The translations under genes and the position numbers were made by a program. The notes under the pieces are model-generated. The model saw only the letters and a list, made by a program, of their open reading frames with translations. It ran no database searches and had not been told where the DNA came from. 64,000 bases of DNA, taken from contig NZ_BQIP01000006.1 of the NCBI RefSeq assembly GCF_021602585.1, positions 1 to 64,000 of the forward strand. Reading direction: 5' to 3'. Positions 44,114 through 55,139 of the stretch are shown one piece after another. Position 1 is the first letter of the stretch. Every line of letters begins with the position of its first letter. The stretch is from Pseudomonas faucium. GTDB taxonomy: Bacteria > Pseudomonadota > Gammaproteobacteria > Pseudomonadales > Pseudomonadaceae.

Positions 44114-46270
44114 TCAGTGCACCTGCTGCTGACGCAGGCCATCGAGCACGGCCTCCAGCGCCCGTTCGAACAGCAGCCCGTCATCCAGCAGGCGCACTTC
44201 ACCCAGGCGCAGGGCCTGGGCCAGGCCGGCGCTATTCCATTCGCGCACCTTCATGCCGGTGCGGTTGGCGAATACCAGGCGGTCGCTGCTGTCGATGCGG
44301 GCCACCAGCTTGCAGCGCAGCGGCTCGTCATCATCCAGCACCTCGACCCAGGCGCCGATACGCAGGCGCCGCACCATGCGCGATTGCGCGGCCTGTTCGT
44401 CGAGCGGGCGCAGCGGTGCACAGGCCGGCTCCTCGGCGATGGCCAGGACGATTTCCTCGGCCACCCGCACCTCTGCCAATGCAGGCTCGGCATCGCCCGC
44501 CGGCCAGGGCGAAGGCGTGCACGCACGCAGGTGCAGTTGCTCCAGTTGCAGGAAGAATTCGCGCGTGGCCGCCGAATCCAGCGCCACCCCGGCCAGGCCT
44601 TCGCGCAGCGCCTTGAGCAGGCCGGGCACCTGTTGCAGCAGGGCCTGGGGCTCGGGGTGCGGGGTGATGCTGGCGAGCAGCGTATCCATGGTCGCCAGGG
44701 CGTTGCGCCACTCCTGGGAGGCTTCGCCCTGCTTGAGCAGGGCCAGCAGCAACACCTGGCTCCAGGCCTGCACCAGCATCTGCACTACCGCCTGGGGCAG
44801 CACACGCCCGTGCAGGCGCTGGTTGAGCGCCTGCTGCACCTGCTGGCGGGCCTGCAAGGTGCGGGCGCGGCCCTCTTCGGCATCGCGGGTGCGTTGCTCG
44901 AGCAGTTCGTTGCGCCGGCGCTCGTCGTGGCTGAAGGCGAGGAAGTCTTCCAGCAGCTCGGCGAACAATGCCGGGGCTTGCGAGCCGTCATCGAGCAGGC
45001 GCTGGACGATGCGCTCGACGCGCACGTGCAGGCTGTCGCGCAGGCCTTCGCCAGCGGTGTCCCAGCCGATCGCCACGGCGGCGATCTCGTTGAGCAGGCG
45101 CCGCGCCGGGTGGCTGGCGCGGCTGAACAGGCCGTGGTCGACCAGCGCCACCTTGAGCAGCGGAATGTGCAGGCGCGCGAGCAGCGTGCGCAGGCTCTGC
45201 GGCAGGTTGTCGTCGGCCTGGATGTACTCGAACAGCAGGCCGACCAGGTTGATCATGTCTTCATCGGCGCCAGCGATGCGCCGGCGCGTGCCGCTGCGCA
45301 CGCTGACCCGCAGCAGCAACTGCTCGAGCTGCTGGCCCAGCTCGAAATCATCCTCTTCGAGCGTGGCAGGCACGTAGCGCTGCAGGTGCGAGAGCAGGCG
45401 CAGGAGGTCGGCGGTATTGATCGGCTGGGCGCTGGCATGGGCTTGCAGGCGCGGCGCGATGCGCCCGCGTGTCGGCGCCAGGAGCACCTGCATCGAGGCG
45501 ATGAAGGCCTGCCCGGCGCTATCTGCCCCAATGGCCTCGTCGGCCGGCAGATTGTCGGCGATGCGCCGCGTGCCCAGGCGGCGGTCGTCGGCACGCCGGC
45601 GCGGCGCCGGCTTGAGTTCGGGCAGCACGCCGGCGGCGGCCAGCAACTGGTTGGCCTCGCCATACAGCACGTCGATGTCGCGCAGCACATAACGCTCGAA
45701 CAGCTTGAGCAGGATCAGCTTGACCCGCAGGCCAACGCCCAGGTTGCGCCCGGCATCGAGAAAGTAGCCGCACAGCGCGGCAGGCCCCAGCGGGTTGCGG
45801 CGCTCGCCGAAGGGCCGCTCGAGCAGGCTCTGCAAGCGCAGGCCCAGTTGCTCGAGGGCCAGCCCGTCACGCGACAGCACGCGCGCGACCATGCCTTCGA
45901 CGGCCGCTTCACGTTCGCGTTGCGCCTTGTTGCCCAGGCTGTCGGCTTCGCCCAGCGGGTCGGCCTGGCCGATACGTGCGAAGGTGTCGTAGAAGGTGTC
46001 GAGAAAGCCGCGCTCGATGCTCTTGCGCTTCAGGCGCAGGTCGCGCATGGCTTCGAAGTAGAGGTTCTGGTCGTAGCGGTCGAGCGCCTTGTCGGCCATC
46101 TCGAAGAGGGTGTCGTCGGCGTTGTCGAACAAGGCTTGCAGGCCCTGGCGCAATTGCAGGGCAGCCTTGTCGCGCACCTGCAGGAGCAGCACCGGAAGGC
46201 AAGGCAGAGGCGTGCGTGCCCCTCGATCGATGGCGGCCGCCAAGGGCACCACCTTGCCTTCTTTCTGCAT
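44114..46270 (-). CDS. DUF1631 family protein, 718 aa
   Basis: Large, soluble, leucine- and glutamine-rich helical protein of the DUF1631 family, found next to ampD and nadC in Pseudomonas (P. aeruginosa PA4523 as I recall). No enzyme motif was recognised. A basic stretch (PAPRRRADDRRLG) near the middle and a C-terminal part with a small beta-rich segment (GAWVEVLDDDEPLRCKLVA) that resembles a PilZ-like fold segment are visible; the latter is only a suggestion. ATG at 46270 was chosen because AAGGAGT precedes it; the open frame runs far upstream into the nadC region but without support. Divergent from nadC across a palindrome-rich region. Confidence 0.8.
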   Translation of the reverse strand: MQKEGKVVPLAAAIDRGARTPLPCLPVLLLQVRDKAALQLRQGLQALFDNADDTLFEMADKALDRYDQNLYFEAMRDLRLKRKSIERGFLDTFYDTFARIGQADPLGEADSLGNKAQREREAAVEGMVARVLSRDGLALEQLGLRLQSLLERPFGERRNPLGPAALCGYFLDAGRNLGVGLRVKLILLKLFERYVLRDIDVLYGEANQLLAAAGVLPELKPAPRRRADDRRLGTRRIADNLPADEAIGADSAGQAFIASMQVLLAPTRGRIAPRLQAHASAQPINTADLLRLLSHLQRYVPATLEEDDFELGQQLEQLLLRVSVRSGTRRRIAGADEDMINLVGLLFEYIQADDNLPQSLRTLLARLHIPLLKVALVDHGLFSRASHPARRLLNEIAAVAIGWDTAGEGLRDSLHVRVERIVQRLLDDGSQAPALFAELLEDFLAFSHDERRRNELLEQRTRDAEEGRARTLQARQQVQQALNQRLHGRVLPQAVVQMLVQAWSQVLLLALLKQGEASQEWRNALATMDTLLASITPHPEPQALLQQVPGLLKALREGLAGVALDSAATREFFLQLEQLHLRACTPSPWPAGDAEPALAEVRVAEEIVLAIAEEPACAPLRPLDEQAAQSRMVRRLRIGAWVEVLDDDEPLRCKLVARIDSSDRLVFANRTGMKVREWNSAGLAQALRLGEVRLLDDGLLFERALEAVLDGLRQQQVH

Positions 46271-46325
46271 CCCGAACTCCTTGCTGGGTAATGTGCGATG
46301 GGGCGAAGCATCGTCAAAGCTATGA

Positions 46326-47360
<1,035 letters not shown>

Positions 47361-47386
47361 ACGGGCACGGCATAATCCACGCATGA

Positions 47387-47414
47387 AAAAACCGGCCAGA
47401 GGGCCGGTTTTTTC
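47387..47414. terminator. Bidirectional terminator between nadC and trxB
   Basis: AAAAAACCGGCC pairs over twelve bases with GGCCGGTTTTTT around an AGAG loop, giving a T-run on both strands. It ends nadC on the plus strand and trxB on the minus strand. Confidence 0.96.
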
Positions 47415-47426
47415 ATGGGGCTTGGA

Positions 47427-48722
<1,296 letters not shown>

Positions 48723-49451
48723 ATGCAAGCCCCTGTCCTCTCTGGCCCCCAGTACCTGCGCGAAGGCCTGAAACTGGTGCTCAGCCCCGGTCTGCGGTTG
48801 TTCGTGCTGCTGCCGCTGGCGATCAACCTGCTGCTGTTCGGCGGCCTGGTGTACTTCGCCGGGCACCAGTTCAGCCTGTGGCTCGACGCCCTGATGCCGA
48901 CCCTGCCCAGCTGGCTGAGCTTTCTCAGCTATATCCTCTGGCCGCTGTTCGTCGCCTTGCTGGTGCTGATGGTGTTCTTCACTTTCACCCTGGTGGCCAA
49001 CGTCATCGCCGCGCCGTTCAACGGCTTTTTGGCGGAAAAGGTCGAGGTGGTGGTGCGTGGCCAGGACAACTTCCCGGCCTTCAGCTGGGCTGAACTGGCA
49101 GCCATGGTGCCGCGCACCCTCAGCCGCGAGATGCGCAAGCTCGGCTACTTCCTGCCACGGGCCATCGGCCTGTTCATCCTGTCGTTCATCCCGGTGGTCA
49201 ATGTGATCGCCGCGCCGCTGTGGCTGATGTTCGGGGTGTGGATGATGGCCATCCAGTACATCGACTACCCGGCGGACAACAACAAGATGAGCTGGCAGGA
49301 CATGCTCGCCTGGCTGCGCAGCAAGCGCTGGCAGAGCTTGGGCTTTGGCGGCATCACCTACCTGGCGCTGATGATTCCGGGGGTGAACGTGCTGATGATG
49401 CCGGCAGCGGTCGCCGGGGCTACGTTGTTCTGGGTGCGGGAACGCACGTGA
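48723..49451 (+). CDS. cysZ: CysZ-type sulfate transporter (EI24 family)
   Basis: 242 residues with hydrophobic membrane segments at about 22-50, 62-90, 140-165 and 200-225, typical of the CysZ/EI24 family, which brings sulfate into the cell for cysteine synthesis. ATG at 48723 was chosen over the in-frame GTG at 48717 because GGAG at 48712-48715 is seven bases from the ATG but only one base from the GTG. It is divergent from trxB; both relate to sulfur/thiol metabolism, though no shared regulator is proven. Confidence 0.88.
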   Translation: MQAPVLSGPQYLREGLKLVLSPGLRLFVLLPLAINLLLFGGLVYFAGHQFSLWLDALMPTLPSWLSFLSYILWPLFVALLVLMVFFTFTLVANVIAAPFNGFLAEKVEVVVRGQDNFPAFSWAELAAMVPRTLSREMRKLGYFLPRAIGLFILSFIPVVNVIAAPLWLMFGVWMMAIQYIDYPADNNKMSWQDMLAWLRSKRWQSLGFGGITYLALMIPGVNVLMMPAAVAGATLFWVRERT

Positions 49452-49555
49452 TAACTCCGTTTCATTGGGTAGATAGTTACATCACCCAACGCCATGGCGC
49501 CGGTTTCAATCGCCTCTGAACGCAATGGAGCGTTCGCCATCAGGAGGTTGCACAG

Positions 49556-50020
49556 ATGATTGAAGACGACGACAAGGTACTTCCAGAAGCAGAAGTTGAA
49601 GAGGCAGTTGCAGAGTTGCCAGAAGAACCCGAGGCGGTCAGCGAGCCTGATGAGCCCAAGGGCCCCATTGACCTGCAGGGCCCATTGGCCGCGCTGACGC
49701 GCGATGCCCAGGACATGACCCGCGAACAACATGAAGCCTTCGACAAGGTTCAGATCAAAGCCTTCCATGCCCTCGACCAAGCGCTCTCGGAGCGAGGCCT
49801 CGGCGGTGCCCAGGCCAATCTGATTCTCGCTGACGATGAACAGTTTCCGGTGGCGATCTACCTGACCTGGGCGCTGATCACGGGGGAGTTGAACAAACCT
49901 GAGCCATTCGCCTATCAGGACCAAGACAGCCAGGACGCCAACGAAGACAGCGATGGCGCCTTCTGGAATGCCGTCGAAGCGGCCTTCGAGGCAATGCTGC
50001 AAATGCCGCCGATCGCCTGA
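49556..50020 (+). CDS. Acidic conserved-looking protein of unknown function, 154 aa
   Basis: I do not recognise a family. The first 35 residues are highly acidic and proline-rich, probably disordered (EDDDKVLPEAEVEEAVAELP). The middle (about 40-115) looks folded and helical, with FDKVQIKAFHALDQALSERG and a YLTWALITGELN helix, followed by another acidic stretch and a final helix. No signal peptide or membrane segment. AGGAGG at 49542-49547 gives a very strong RBS, suggesting good expression. It stands alone between cysZ and a convergent chemoreceptor, with a hairpin after it. Confidence 0.75.
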   Translation: MIEDDDKVLPEAEVEEAVAELPEEPEAVSEPDEPKGPIDLQGPLAALTRDAQDMTREQHEAFDKVQIKAFHALDQALSERGLGGAQANLILADDEQFPVAIYLTWALITGELNKPEPFAYQDQDSQDANEDSDGAFWNAVEAAFEAMLQMPPIA

Positions 50021-50027
50021 TACGCCC

Positions 50028-50056
50028 GGGCAAGGTCAGCCTTGATGACCTTGCCC
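50028..50056. terminator. Hairpin terminator between convergent genes
   Basis: GGGCAAGGTCA at 50028-50038 pairs perfectly with TGACCTTGCCC at 50046-50056 around a seven-base loop. The following T-content is modest (CCTCTT), so it may be Rho-assisted. Confidence 0.7.
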
Positions 50057-50071
50057 CTCTTCGATGGCCGG

Positions 50072-51388
50072 TCAGTGATTCAACTGATTGGAAAACTGCC
50101 CCACCGCATCCACCACCTTCTTCGCCCCTTCCTGGATCTCGACGATCACCCCACCGGTATCCGCCGCCAGCGCCAGCCCTTGTTCGGCCTGGCGCTTGCT
50201 GGTGTCGATGATGTCCACCGCGGCCTGGGCCAGCTGCTCGTTCTGCTGCACCACCTTGGCGATTTCCTCGGTGGCGCTGCTGGTGCGAGACGCCAGCTGG
50301 CGCACTTCGTCGGCGACCACGGCAAAGCCACGGCCCTGCTCGCCGGCGCGGGCGGCCTCGATGGCGGCGTTGAGCGCCAGCAGGTTGGTCTGGCCGGCGA
50401 TGTCGCTGATGGTCTTGATGATCGCGCCAATCACTTTCGACTGCTTGTCCAGCGCCTGGATGCCTTCGGCGGCGTCCTGCATCGAACCTTCCAGGCCGCG
50501 CATCACTTCGACGGTCTGGGTCACCACATCGGTGGCCTTGCGCGCGCTGTCGTCGGTTTCCAGCGAGGTGGTGTAGGCGATGTCGGCCGCCTGGGCCACG
50601 GCCTGTTCCTGGTTGACCTGGTCGGTGATGACGGTGGCGAACTTGACCACCTTGTACAGCACGTCATGGGCATCGAAGATCGGGTTGTAGGACGCTTCCA
50701 GCCACACCGTGCGGCCATGGGCATCGACGCGCTTGAAACGGTCGGCCACGTACTCGCCGCGGCGCAGCTTGTCCCAGAACGCCTGGTAGGCCATCGAATT
50801 GGCTTCTTCCGGTTCGCAGAATAGGCGGTGGTGCTTGCCGCGCACCTGCTCCAGGCTGTAGCCCACCGACTGCAGGAAGCGCTCGTTGGCAGTCAGCACC
50901 TGGCCTTCGAGGTTGAACTCGATCACCGCGGTGGAGCGCATCAGCGCCTTGATCAGGCTCTCGTGCTCGCGCGAGGTTTCGATGGTGCGGGTCAGGTCGC
51001 TGGAGTGCATGGAAAAGTGCTTGATGCGCCCGTCACTGGTCTTCACCGGTTGCAGGATCGAGCGCAGCCAGGCCTCTTCGCCATTGCCGCGCAGCAGGCG
51101 AAACGCGCCATTGAGGTGCTCGCCACGGGTGATGGCGCTTTTCATGCGCTGGTAGAAGTCGAGCTTCTTCACGTGCGCGGGCACGATGTCTTCGATGTTG
51201 CGCCCGATCAGCTGCTCGGCACGGTACAGCATCTCTTTCTCGAAATTGCCGTTGACCTCCTCGATACGCCCCTGCGGATCGAGCTGCAGCACCAGCATTT
51301 CGCTGTCCAGGCTGCTCTTGACCTGTTCCACGGACCACAGGTCTTCACGCAGTTGCTGGATTTCTTTCTTGAGCTTGCTGTTGAACAT
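50072..51388 (-). CDS. Soluble PAS-PAS chemoreceptor-like protein (BdlA-like)
   Basis: 438 residues: an N-terminal coiled coil (1-25), two PAS domains (about 30-140 and 150-265), and a methyl-accepting signalling domain at the end (about 290-430, with [20 protein letters not shown]). No membrane helix. This is the layout of BdlA, which triggers biofilm dispersal in P. aeruginosa, and of Aer-like energy sensors; which one it is cannot be settled by eye. ATG at 51388 was chosen because GGGAGAG precedes it by five bases. A FliA-like promoter lies upstream, divergent from the glycosyltransferase gene. Confidence 0.85.
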   Translation of the reverse strand: MFNSKLKKEIQQLREDLWSVEQVKSSLDSEMLVLQLDPQGRIEEVNGNFEKEMLYRAEQLIGRNIEDIVPAHVKKLDFYQRMKSAITRGEHLNGAFRLLRGNGEEAWLRSILQPVKTSDGRIKHFSMHSSDLTRTIETSREHESLIKALMRSTAVIEFNLEGQVLTANERFLQSVGYSLEQVRGKHHRLFCEPEEANSMAYQAFWDKLRRGEYVADRFKRVDAHGRTVWLEASYNPIFDAHDVLYKVVKFATVITDQVNQEQAVAQAADIAYTTSLETDDSARKATDVVTQTVEVMRGLEGSMQDAAEGIQALDKQSKVIGAIIKTISDIAGQTNLLALNAAIEAARAGEQGRGFAVVADEVRQLASRTSSATEEIAKVVQQNEQLAQAAVDIIDTSKRQAEQGLALAADTGGVIVEIQEGAKKVVDAVGQFSNQLNH

Positions 51389-51428
51389 TACCGCTCTCCC
51401 GGAGCGCATCACCTGATCGAATGCATCT

Positions 51429-51456
51429 TCATCGGCTGCCTGGCGGCACTTCTTGA
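51429..51456 (-). promoter_or_regulatory. Candidate FliA promoter of the BdlA-like gene
   Basis: On the minus strand, TCAAG and GCCGATGA are separated so that 16 bases lie between TCAA and the -10. The -10 matches GCCGATAA at seven of eight positions, and TCAAG is seen at Pseudomonas FliA promoters. The spacer is one longer than the classical 15. Confidence 0.5.
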
Positions 51457-51566
51457 GCGGCTTGAAAGGAAATATTCACACCGCTGAAACTGCCGGAAAG
51501 CAGGCGTCATCTGCCCGTCACATGGCTGTCACTTGGGCGCAATGCAGCCGGCGGAAACTTTTTGTC

Positions 51567-52781
51567 ATGAATACACCTGCCCTACGCATCACCCTGGTCA
51601 GCGAGACCTTCCCACCCGAGATCAATGGGGTGGCCAATACCCTTGGCCGCCTCAGCGAGGGGCTGCGCCAGCGTGGCCATCACGTGGAGATCGTGCGGCC
51701 GCGCCAGGCGGGCGAGGCGCCTGTGGATAACGACCAGCAGCTGCTGCTCTGCCGTGGCTGGGCGCTGCCCGGCTACCCCGGCCTGCAGTGGGGCGAGGTG
51801 TCGATGCACAGTTTGCTGCGACGCTGGCGCAAGCAGCGCCCGGATGTGCTGTACATCGCCACCGAAGGCCCGCTGGGGCTCAGCGCGCTGCGCGCAGCAA
51901 GGCGCCTGGGGGTGGCGGTGGTCAGCGGTTTCCACACCAACTTCCCACAGTATTCCGGCCAATATGGCCTGGGGCTGCTGGCGCGGCTGCTCACCCACTA
52001 CTTGCGCTGGTTCCACCGGCGCACCGCCGCCACGCTGGTGCCCAGTGCCAGCCAACGCCTGGAGCTGGAACGGCGCGGCTTCGAGCGCCTGGCCCTGATG
52101 GCCCGCGGCGTCGATGCCTGCCTGTTCAGCCCGGCGCGGCGCAGCCAGGCGCTGCGCGAAGCCTGGGGGCTGGGCGCGGATGACATTGCCGTGGTGCATG
52201 TCGGGCGGCTGGCTGCGGAGAAGAACCTGGCGCTGCTGCGCCCGTGCCTGGCGGCACTGCAGAAAACTTATCCACAGCAGCGCATGCGCTTGATCGTGGT
52301 GGGTGACGGGCCGCAACGCGCGGCCCTCGAGCAGCAACTGCCAGAGGCGATTTTCTGTGGTGTGCAGCGGGGTGAGGCACTGGCTGAGCATTACGCCAGT
52401 GGCGACCTGTTCCTGTTCCCGAGCCTGACCGAAACCTTCGGCAACGTGGTGCTCGAAGCCATGGCCTCAGGCCTGGCGGTGGTCGCCTACGACGAAGCCG
52501 CCGCCGCCCAGCATATCCGCCATGGCCACAGCGGTGCCCTGGCCATGCCGGGCGACCAGGCCGCCTTCATCGATGCGGCCTGCTGGTTGCTCGAAGAAGG
52601 CGAAACCTTGCGCCGGGTGCGCCTGAACGCGCGCCAGCACGCCAGCCGCCAAGGCTGGCCGGCGATCGTCGAGCAGTTCGAAATGCACCTGAGCCATGCC
52701 TGCCACGCGTTGCCCACCGGCAACCAGGTGGCAGACCCTGCGCTGGCCATCAAGCCAGGGTCGCCAGCGCCTCGCGGCTGA
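51567..52781 (+). CDS. Glycosyltransferase family 4 (GT-B)
   Basis: 404 residues with an N-terminal acceptor domain (SETFPPEINGVANTLGRL) and a C-terminal donor domain with HVGRLAAEKNL, VVGDGP, and the retaining-enzyme motif FPSLTETFGNVVLEAMASG. It resembles GDP-mannose-dependent alpha-mannosyltransferases such as those acting on lipids, but the acceptor is unknown. ATG at 51567 gives the usual family start; GCGGAAAC upstream is a poor RBS. Its last 32 bases overlap the 3' end of the convergent oxidoreductase gene, and the last 25 residues look unconserved. Confidence 0.87.
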   Translation: MNTPALRITLVSETFPPEINGVANTLGRLSEGLRQRGHHVEIVRPRQAGEAPVDNDQQLLLCRGWALPGYPGLQWGEVSMHSLLRRWRKQRPDVLYIATEGPLGLSALRAARRLGVAVVSGFHTNFPQYSGQYGLGLLARLLTHYLRWFHRRTAATLVPSASQRLELERRGFERLALMARGVDACLFSPARRSQALREAWGLGADDIAVVHVGRLAAEKNLALLRPCLAALQKTYPQQRMRLIVVGDGPQRAALEQQLPEAIFCGVQRGEALAEHYASGDLFLFPSLTETFGNVVLEAMASGLAVVAYDEAAAAQHIRHGHSGALAMPGDQAAFIDAACWLLEEGETLRRVRLNARQHASRQGWPAIVEQFEMHLSHACHALPTGNQVADPALAIKPGSPAPRG

Positions 52782-53853
52782 ACGGCAGCACGTCGGCCTC
52801 GCGGCCCTGGCGCACCTTCTGCGCCCATTCGGCGTCCACCAGCAAGGCCCGGCCAACGGCCACCAGGTCGAACTCCTCATCGCCCAGTCGGCGCAACAGG
52901 CCTTCCAGGCTGGCCGGCTTGGCCACCTTGTCGGTGTCGACCATGAACTGCAGGAACTCGCCATCGAGGCCCACGCTGCCCACGGTGATGGTCGGCTTGC
53001 CGGTCAATTGGCGGGTCCAGCCGGCCAGGTTCAATGGCGAACCCTCGAACTCCGGTTCCCAGAAGCGCCGGGTGGAGCAGTGGAAGATATCCACACCCGC
53101 GTCGGCCAGCGGCTTGAGGAACGCAGCCAGGTCTTCCGGAGTTTCAACCAGACGGGCGCTGTAGTCCTGCTGCTTCCACTGCGAGAAGCGCAAGATGATC
53201 GGGAAGTCCGGCCCTACCGCCGCCCGCACCGCCTGGATCAGCTCGATGGCGAAGCGCGAGCGGCCGGCCAGGTCGCCGCCGTATTCATCGTCGCGGCGGT
53301 TGCTGGCCGCCCAGAAGAACTGGTCGATCAGGTAGCCATGGGCGCCGTGGATTTCCACGCCGTCCATGCCGATGGCCTGGGCATCGCGGGCGGCCTGGGC
53401 GAAGGCGGCGATCACTTCGCGGATATCGTCGTGGCTCATGCCGTGCACCATGACCTGGCCGTCCTTGACCTTTTCGCTCGGCCCGTAGCCCGGCACGCTG
53501 GCGTCCGGCTCAGTGCCCAGGCGGCGCACCGCGCCCACATGCCACAGCTGCGGCACGATGCGCCCGCCTTCGGCATGCACCGCGTCGACCACCTGCTTCC
53601 AGCCGGCCAGGGCATCTTCGCCGTGGAAGCGCGGGACATTGGGGTAACCGTTGGCGGCCTTGTGCGCGACCGTGGTGCCTTCGGTGATGATCAGGCCCAC
53701 GCCGGCAGCGGCGCGGCGGCGGTAGTAATCGACCACGCCTGCGTGGGGCACGCCACCGGGGCAGAAGGTACGGGTCATCGGCGCCATGACGACGCGGGTC
53801 GGCAGCTGGAGTGCGCCGAGGGTGAAGGGCTGGAACAGCGGATTGGTGGACAT
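52750..53853 (-). CDS. Old Yellow Enzyme family NADH:flavin oxidoreductase
   Basis: 367 residues, FMN barrel enzyme reducing activated alkenes or nitro-compounds with NAD(P)H. FMN contacts: MAPMTR at 23-28 and the GRSRFAIEL stretch; substrate-binding histidine pair H169 and H172 in EIHGAHGYLIDQFF; phosphate-binding GSVG and VAVGRALLVD near the C-terminus. Similar to the 12-oxophytodienoate reductase/xenobiotic reductase group; the physiological substrate is unknown. It converges on, and overlaps, the glycosyltransferase gene by 32 bases. Confidence 0.92.
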   Translation of the reverse strand: MSTNPLFQPFTLGALQLPTRVVMAPMTRTFCPGGVPHAGVVDYYRRRAAAGVGLIITEGTTVAHKAANGYPNVPRFHGEDALAGWKQVVDAVHAEGGRIVPQLWHVGAVRRLGTEPDASVPGYGPSEKVKDGQVMVHGMSHDDIREVIAAFAQAARDAQAIGMDGVEIHGAHGYLIDQFFWAASNRRDDEYGGDLAGRSRFAIELIQAVRAAVGPDFPIILRFSQWKQQDYSARLVETPEDLAAFLKPLADAGVDIFHCSTRRFWEPEFEGSPLNLAGWTRQLTGKPTITVGSVGLDGEFLQFMVDTDKVAKPASLEGLLRRLGDEEFDLVAVGRALLVDAEWAQKVRQGREADVLPFSREALATLA

Positions 53854-53942
53854 GGGCGCTTCCGTCTGGGGAGGAAATGCGCCTGAGGTTAGGGGCAGCG
53901 GGTGGCTGAGCCCAGCATCATTGATTTGAGTGATTCTGCTGT

Positions 53943-53986
53943 ATCGCCGGCAAGCCGGCTCCGTGCGGGAGCCGGCTTGCCGGCGA
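53943..53986. repeat. Tight inverted pair of REP cores
   Basis: Two GCCGGCAAGCCGGCTCC cores face each other around a spacer of only about seven bases (GTGCGGG region), unlike the other pairs, whose cores are over 20 bases apart. It could form one long hairpin between the OYE gene promoter side and the end of the glutathione peroxidase gene. Confidence 0.85.
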
Positions 53987-54012
53987 CTGGGGCGCGAAGC
54001 GGCCCCGGATGC

Positions 54013-54495
54013 TCAGCCCAGGGCCTTCTCGATGGCCTGCACCACCGTCGGGTCATCCGGCGCAGTGCGCGGGGCAAAGCGCGCCAGCACCCGCCCATCC
54101 TTGCCTACCAGGAACTTCTCGAAGTTCCAGCTGATATCCCCCGGGAATTCCGCCCCCTCGCCTGCCAGCAAGCGGTAAAGCGCATGGCGCTGCGGGCCGT
54201 TGACCTCGAGCTTGGCGCCCAGCGGGAAGCTCACCCCGTAATTGAGGCTGCAGAATTCCTGGATGTCCTTTTCGCTGCCAGGCTCCTGGCCGGCGAACTG
54301 GTTGCAGGGCAGGCCCAGCACATTGAAGCCCTTGCCCTTGAACTGCTGCTGGAGTTTCTCCAGCGAGGCGTATTGCGGCGTCAGGCCACACTTGGAGGCG
54401 ACATTGACCACCAGCACCACCTGGCCCTTGAACGGTGCCAGGGGCAGGTCCTGGCCATTCAGCGCCTTCAATGTCAGGTCGTGGAATGCACTCAT
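54013..54495 (-). CDS. Glutathione peroxidase family protein (probably thioredoxin-dependent)
   Basis: 160 residues. Peroxidatic C36 in NVASKCGLTPQY, with Q70, W123 and N124 completing the active-site set (LPCNQFAGQEPG and SWNFEKFLV). A second cysteine, C82 in EFCSLNYGV, sits where thioredoxin-using members keep their resolving cysteine, so the enzyme probably draws electrons from thioredoxin rather than glutathione, which would connect it to trxB in this window. Cytoplasmic, no signal peptide. Downstream of the FKBP gene, separated by a strong compound terminator. Confidence 0.92.
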   Translation of the reverse strand: MSAFHDLTLKALNGQDLPLAPFKGQVVLVVNVASKCGLTPQYASLEKLQQQFKGKGFNVLGLPCNQFAGQEPGSEKDIQEFCSLNYGVSFPLGAKLEVNGPQRHALYRLLAGEGAEFPGDISWNFEKFLVGKDGRVLARFAPRTAPDDPTVVQAIEKALG

Positions 54496-54548
54496 GTTGA
54501 AATCCCCTCTCAGGTTCCCGGTTGCCGCAAGGGCGAATCGCGCCCACT

Positions 54549-54612
54549 AAAAAGGCGCTCATCCAAGCCGTGCACCTCCCTGGGGGAGGCAAGCCGGCTT
54601 GTCCGAGCGCCT
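54549..54612 (-). terminator. Long three-part hairpin terminator between FKBP and gpx genes
   Basis: On the minus strand, nested stems of eight (AGGCGCTC/GAGCGCCT), seven (CAAGCCG/CGGCTTG) and six (CCTCCC/GGGAGG) pairs are followed by five T. It ends transcription of the FKBP gene. The length and internal loops are unusual for a plain terminator. Confidence 0.85.
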
Positions 54613-54640
54613 GGCGACTTTCTGAGCTTAGCGCAGAAAA

Positions 54641-55126
54641 TCAGTGGTGATGGCCACCTTCGCCATGGATGTGCTTGTGAGCGATTTCTTCTTCGCTGGC
54701 ATCACGCACGTCGACGACCTTGACCTTGAAGTTCAGGCGCTGGCCAGCCAGTGGGTGGTTGCCGTCAACGGTGACGTCGTCGCCGTCGATGTCGCGGATG
54801 GTGACGATCTGCATCTGGCCGTCCGGCGCCGAGGCGTGGAACTGCATGCCGACTTCCAGCTCGTCGACACCTTCGAACAGGCTGCGGTTGAGGGTGCTGA
54901 CCAGCTCGGCCAGGTATTCGCCGTAAGCCTCTTCCGGCTCGATGGCAACTTCCAGTTCGTCACCGGCTTGCTTGCCTTCCAGCGCCTTTTCCAGGCCCGG
55001 GATGATGTTGGCGGCACCGTGCAGGTATACCAGCGGCGCACCGCCGGAGGAGCTGTCAATCACCTCCCCGGCGTCGTTGGTCAGGGTATAGTCGATGGAG
55101 ACAGCCTTGTTGGCGGCGATCAGCAT
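54641..55126 (-). CDS. SlyD-like FKBP peptidyl-prolyl isomerase
   Basis: 161 residues. FKBP domain split by an insert-in-flap chaperone domain (about 70-125), the SlyD arrangement, with LVYLHGAANIIPGLEKAL at the active-site region and a short histidine-rich metal-binding tail (HKHIHGEGGHHH). It assists folding of proline-containing proteins and may deliver metal. ATG at 55126. It is divergent from the DUF3565 gene with only 13 bases between the proposed start codons, so its promoter must lie inside that gene. Confidence 0.9.
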   Translation of the reverse strand: MLIAANKAVSIDYTLTNDAGEVIDSSSGGAPLVYLHGAANIIPGLEKALEGKQAGDELEVAIEPEEAYGEYLAELVSTLNRSLFEGVDELEVGMQFHASAPDGQMQIVTIRDIDGDDVTVDGNHPLAGQRLNFKVKVVDVRDASEEEIAHKHIHGEGGHHH

Positions 55127-55139
55127 GGGGTAAGACCTT

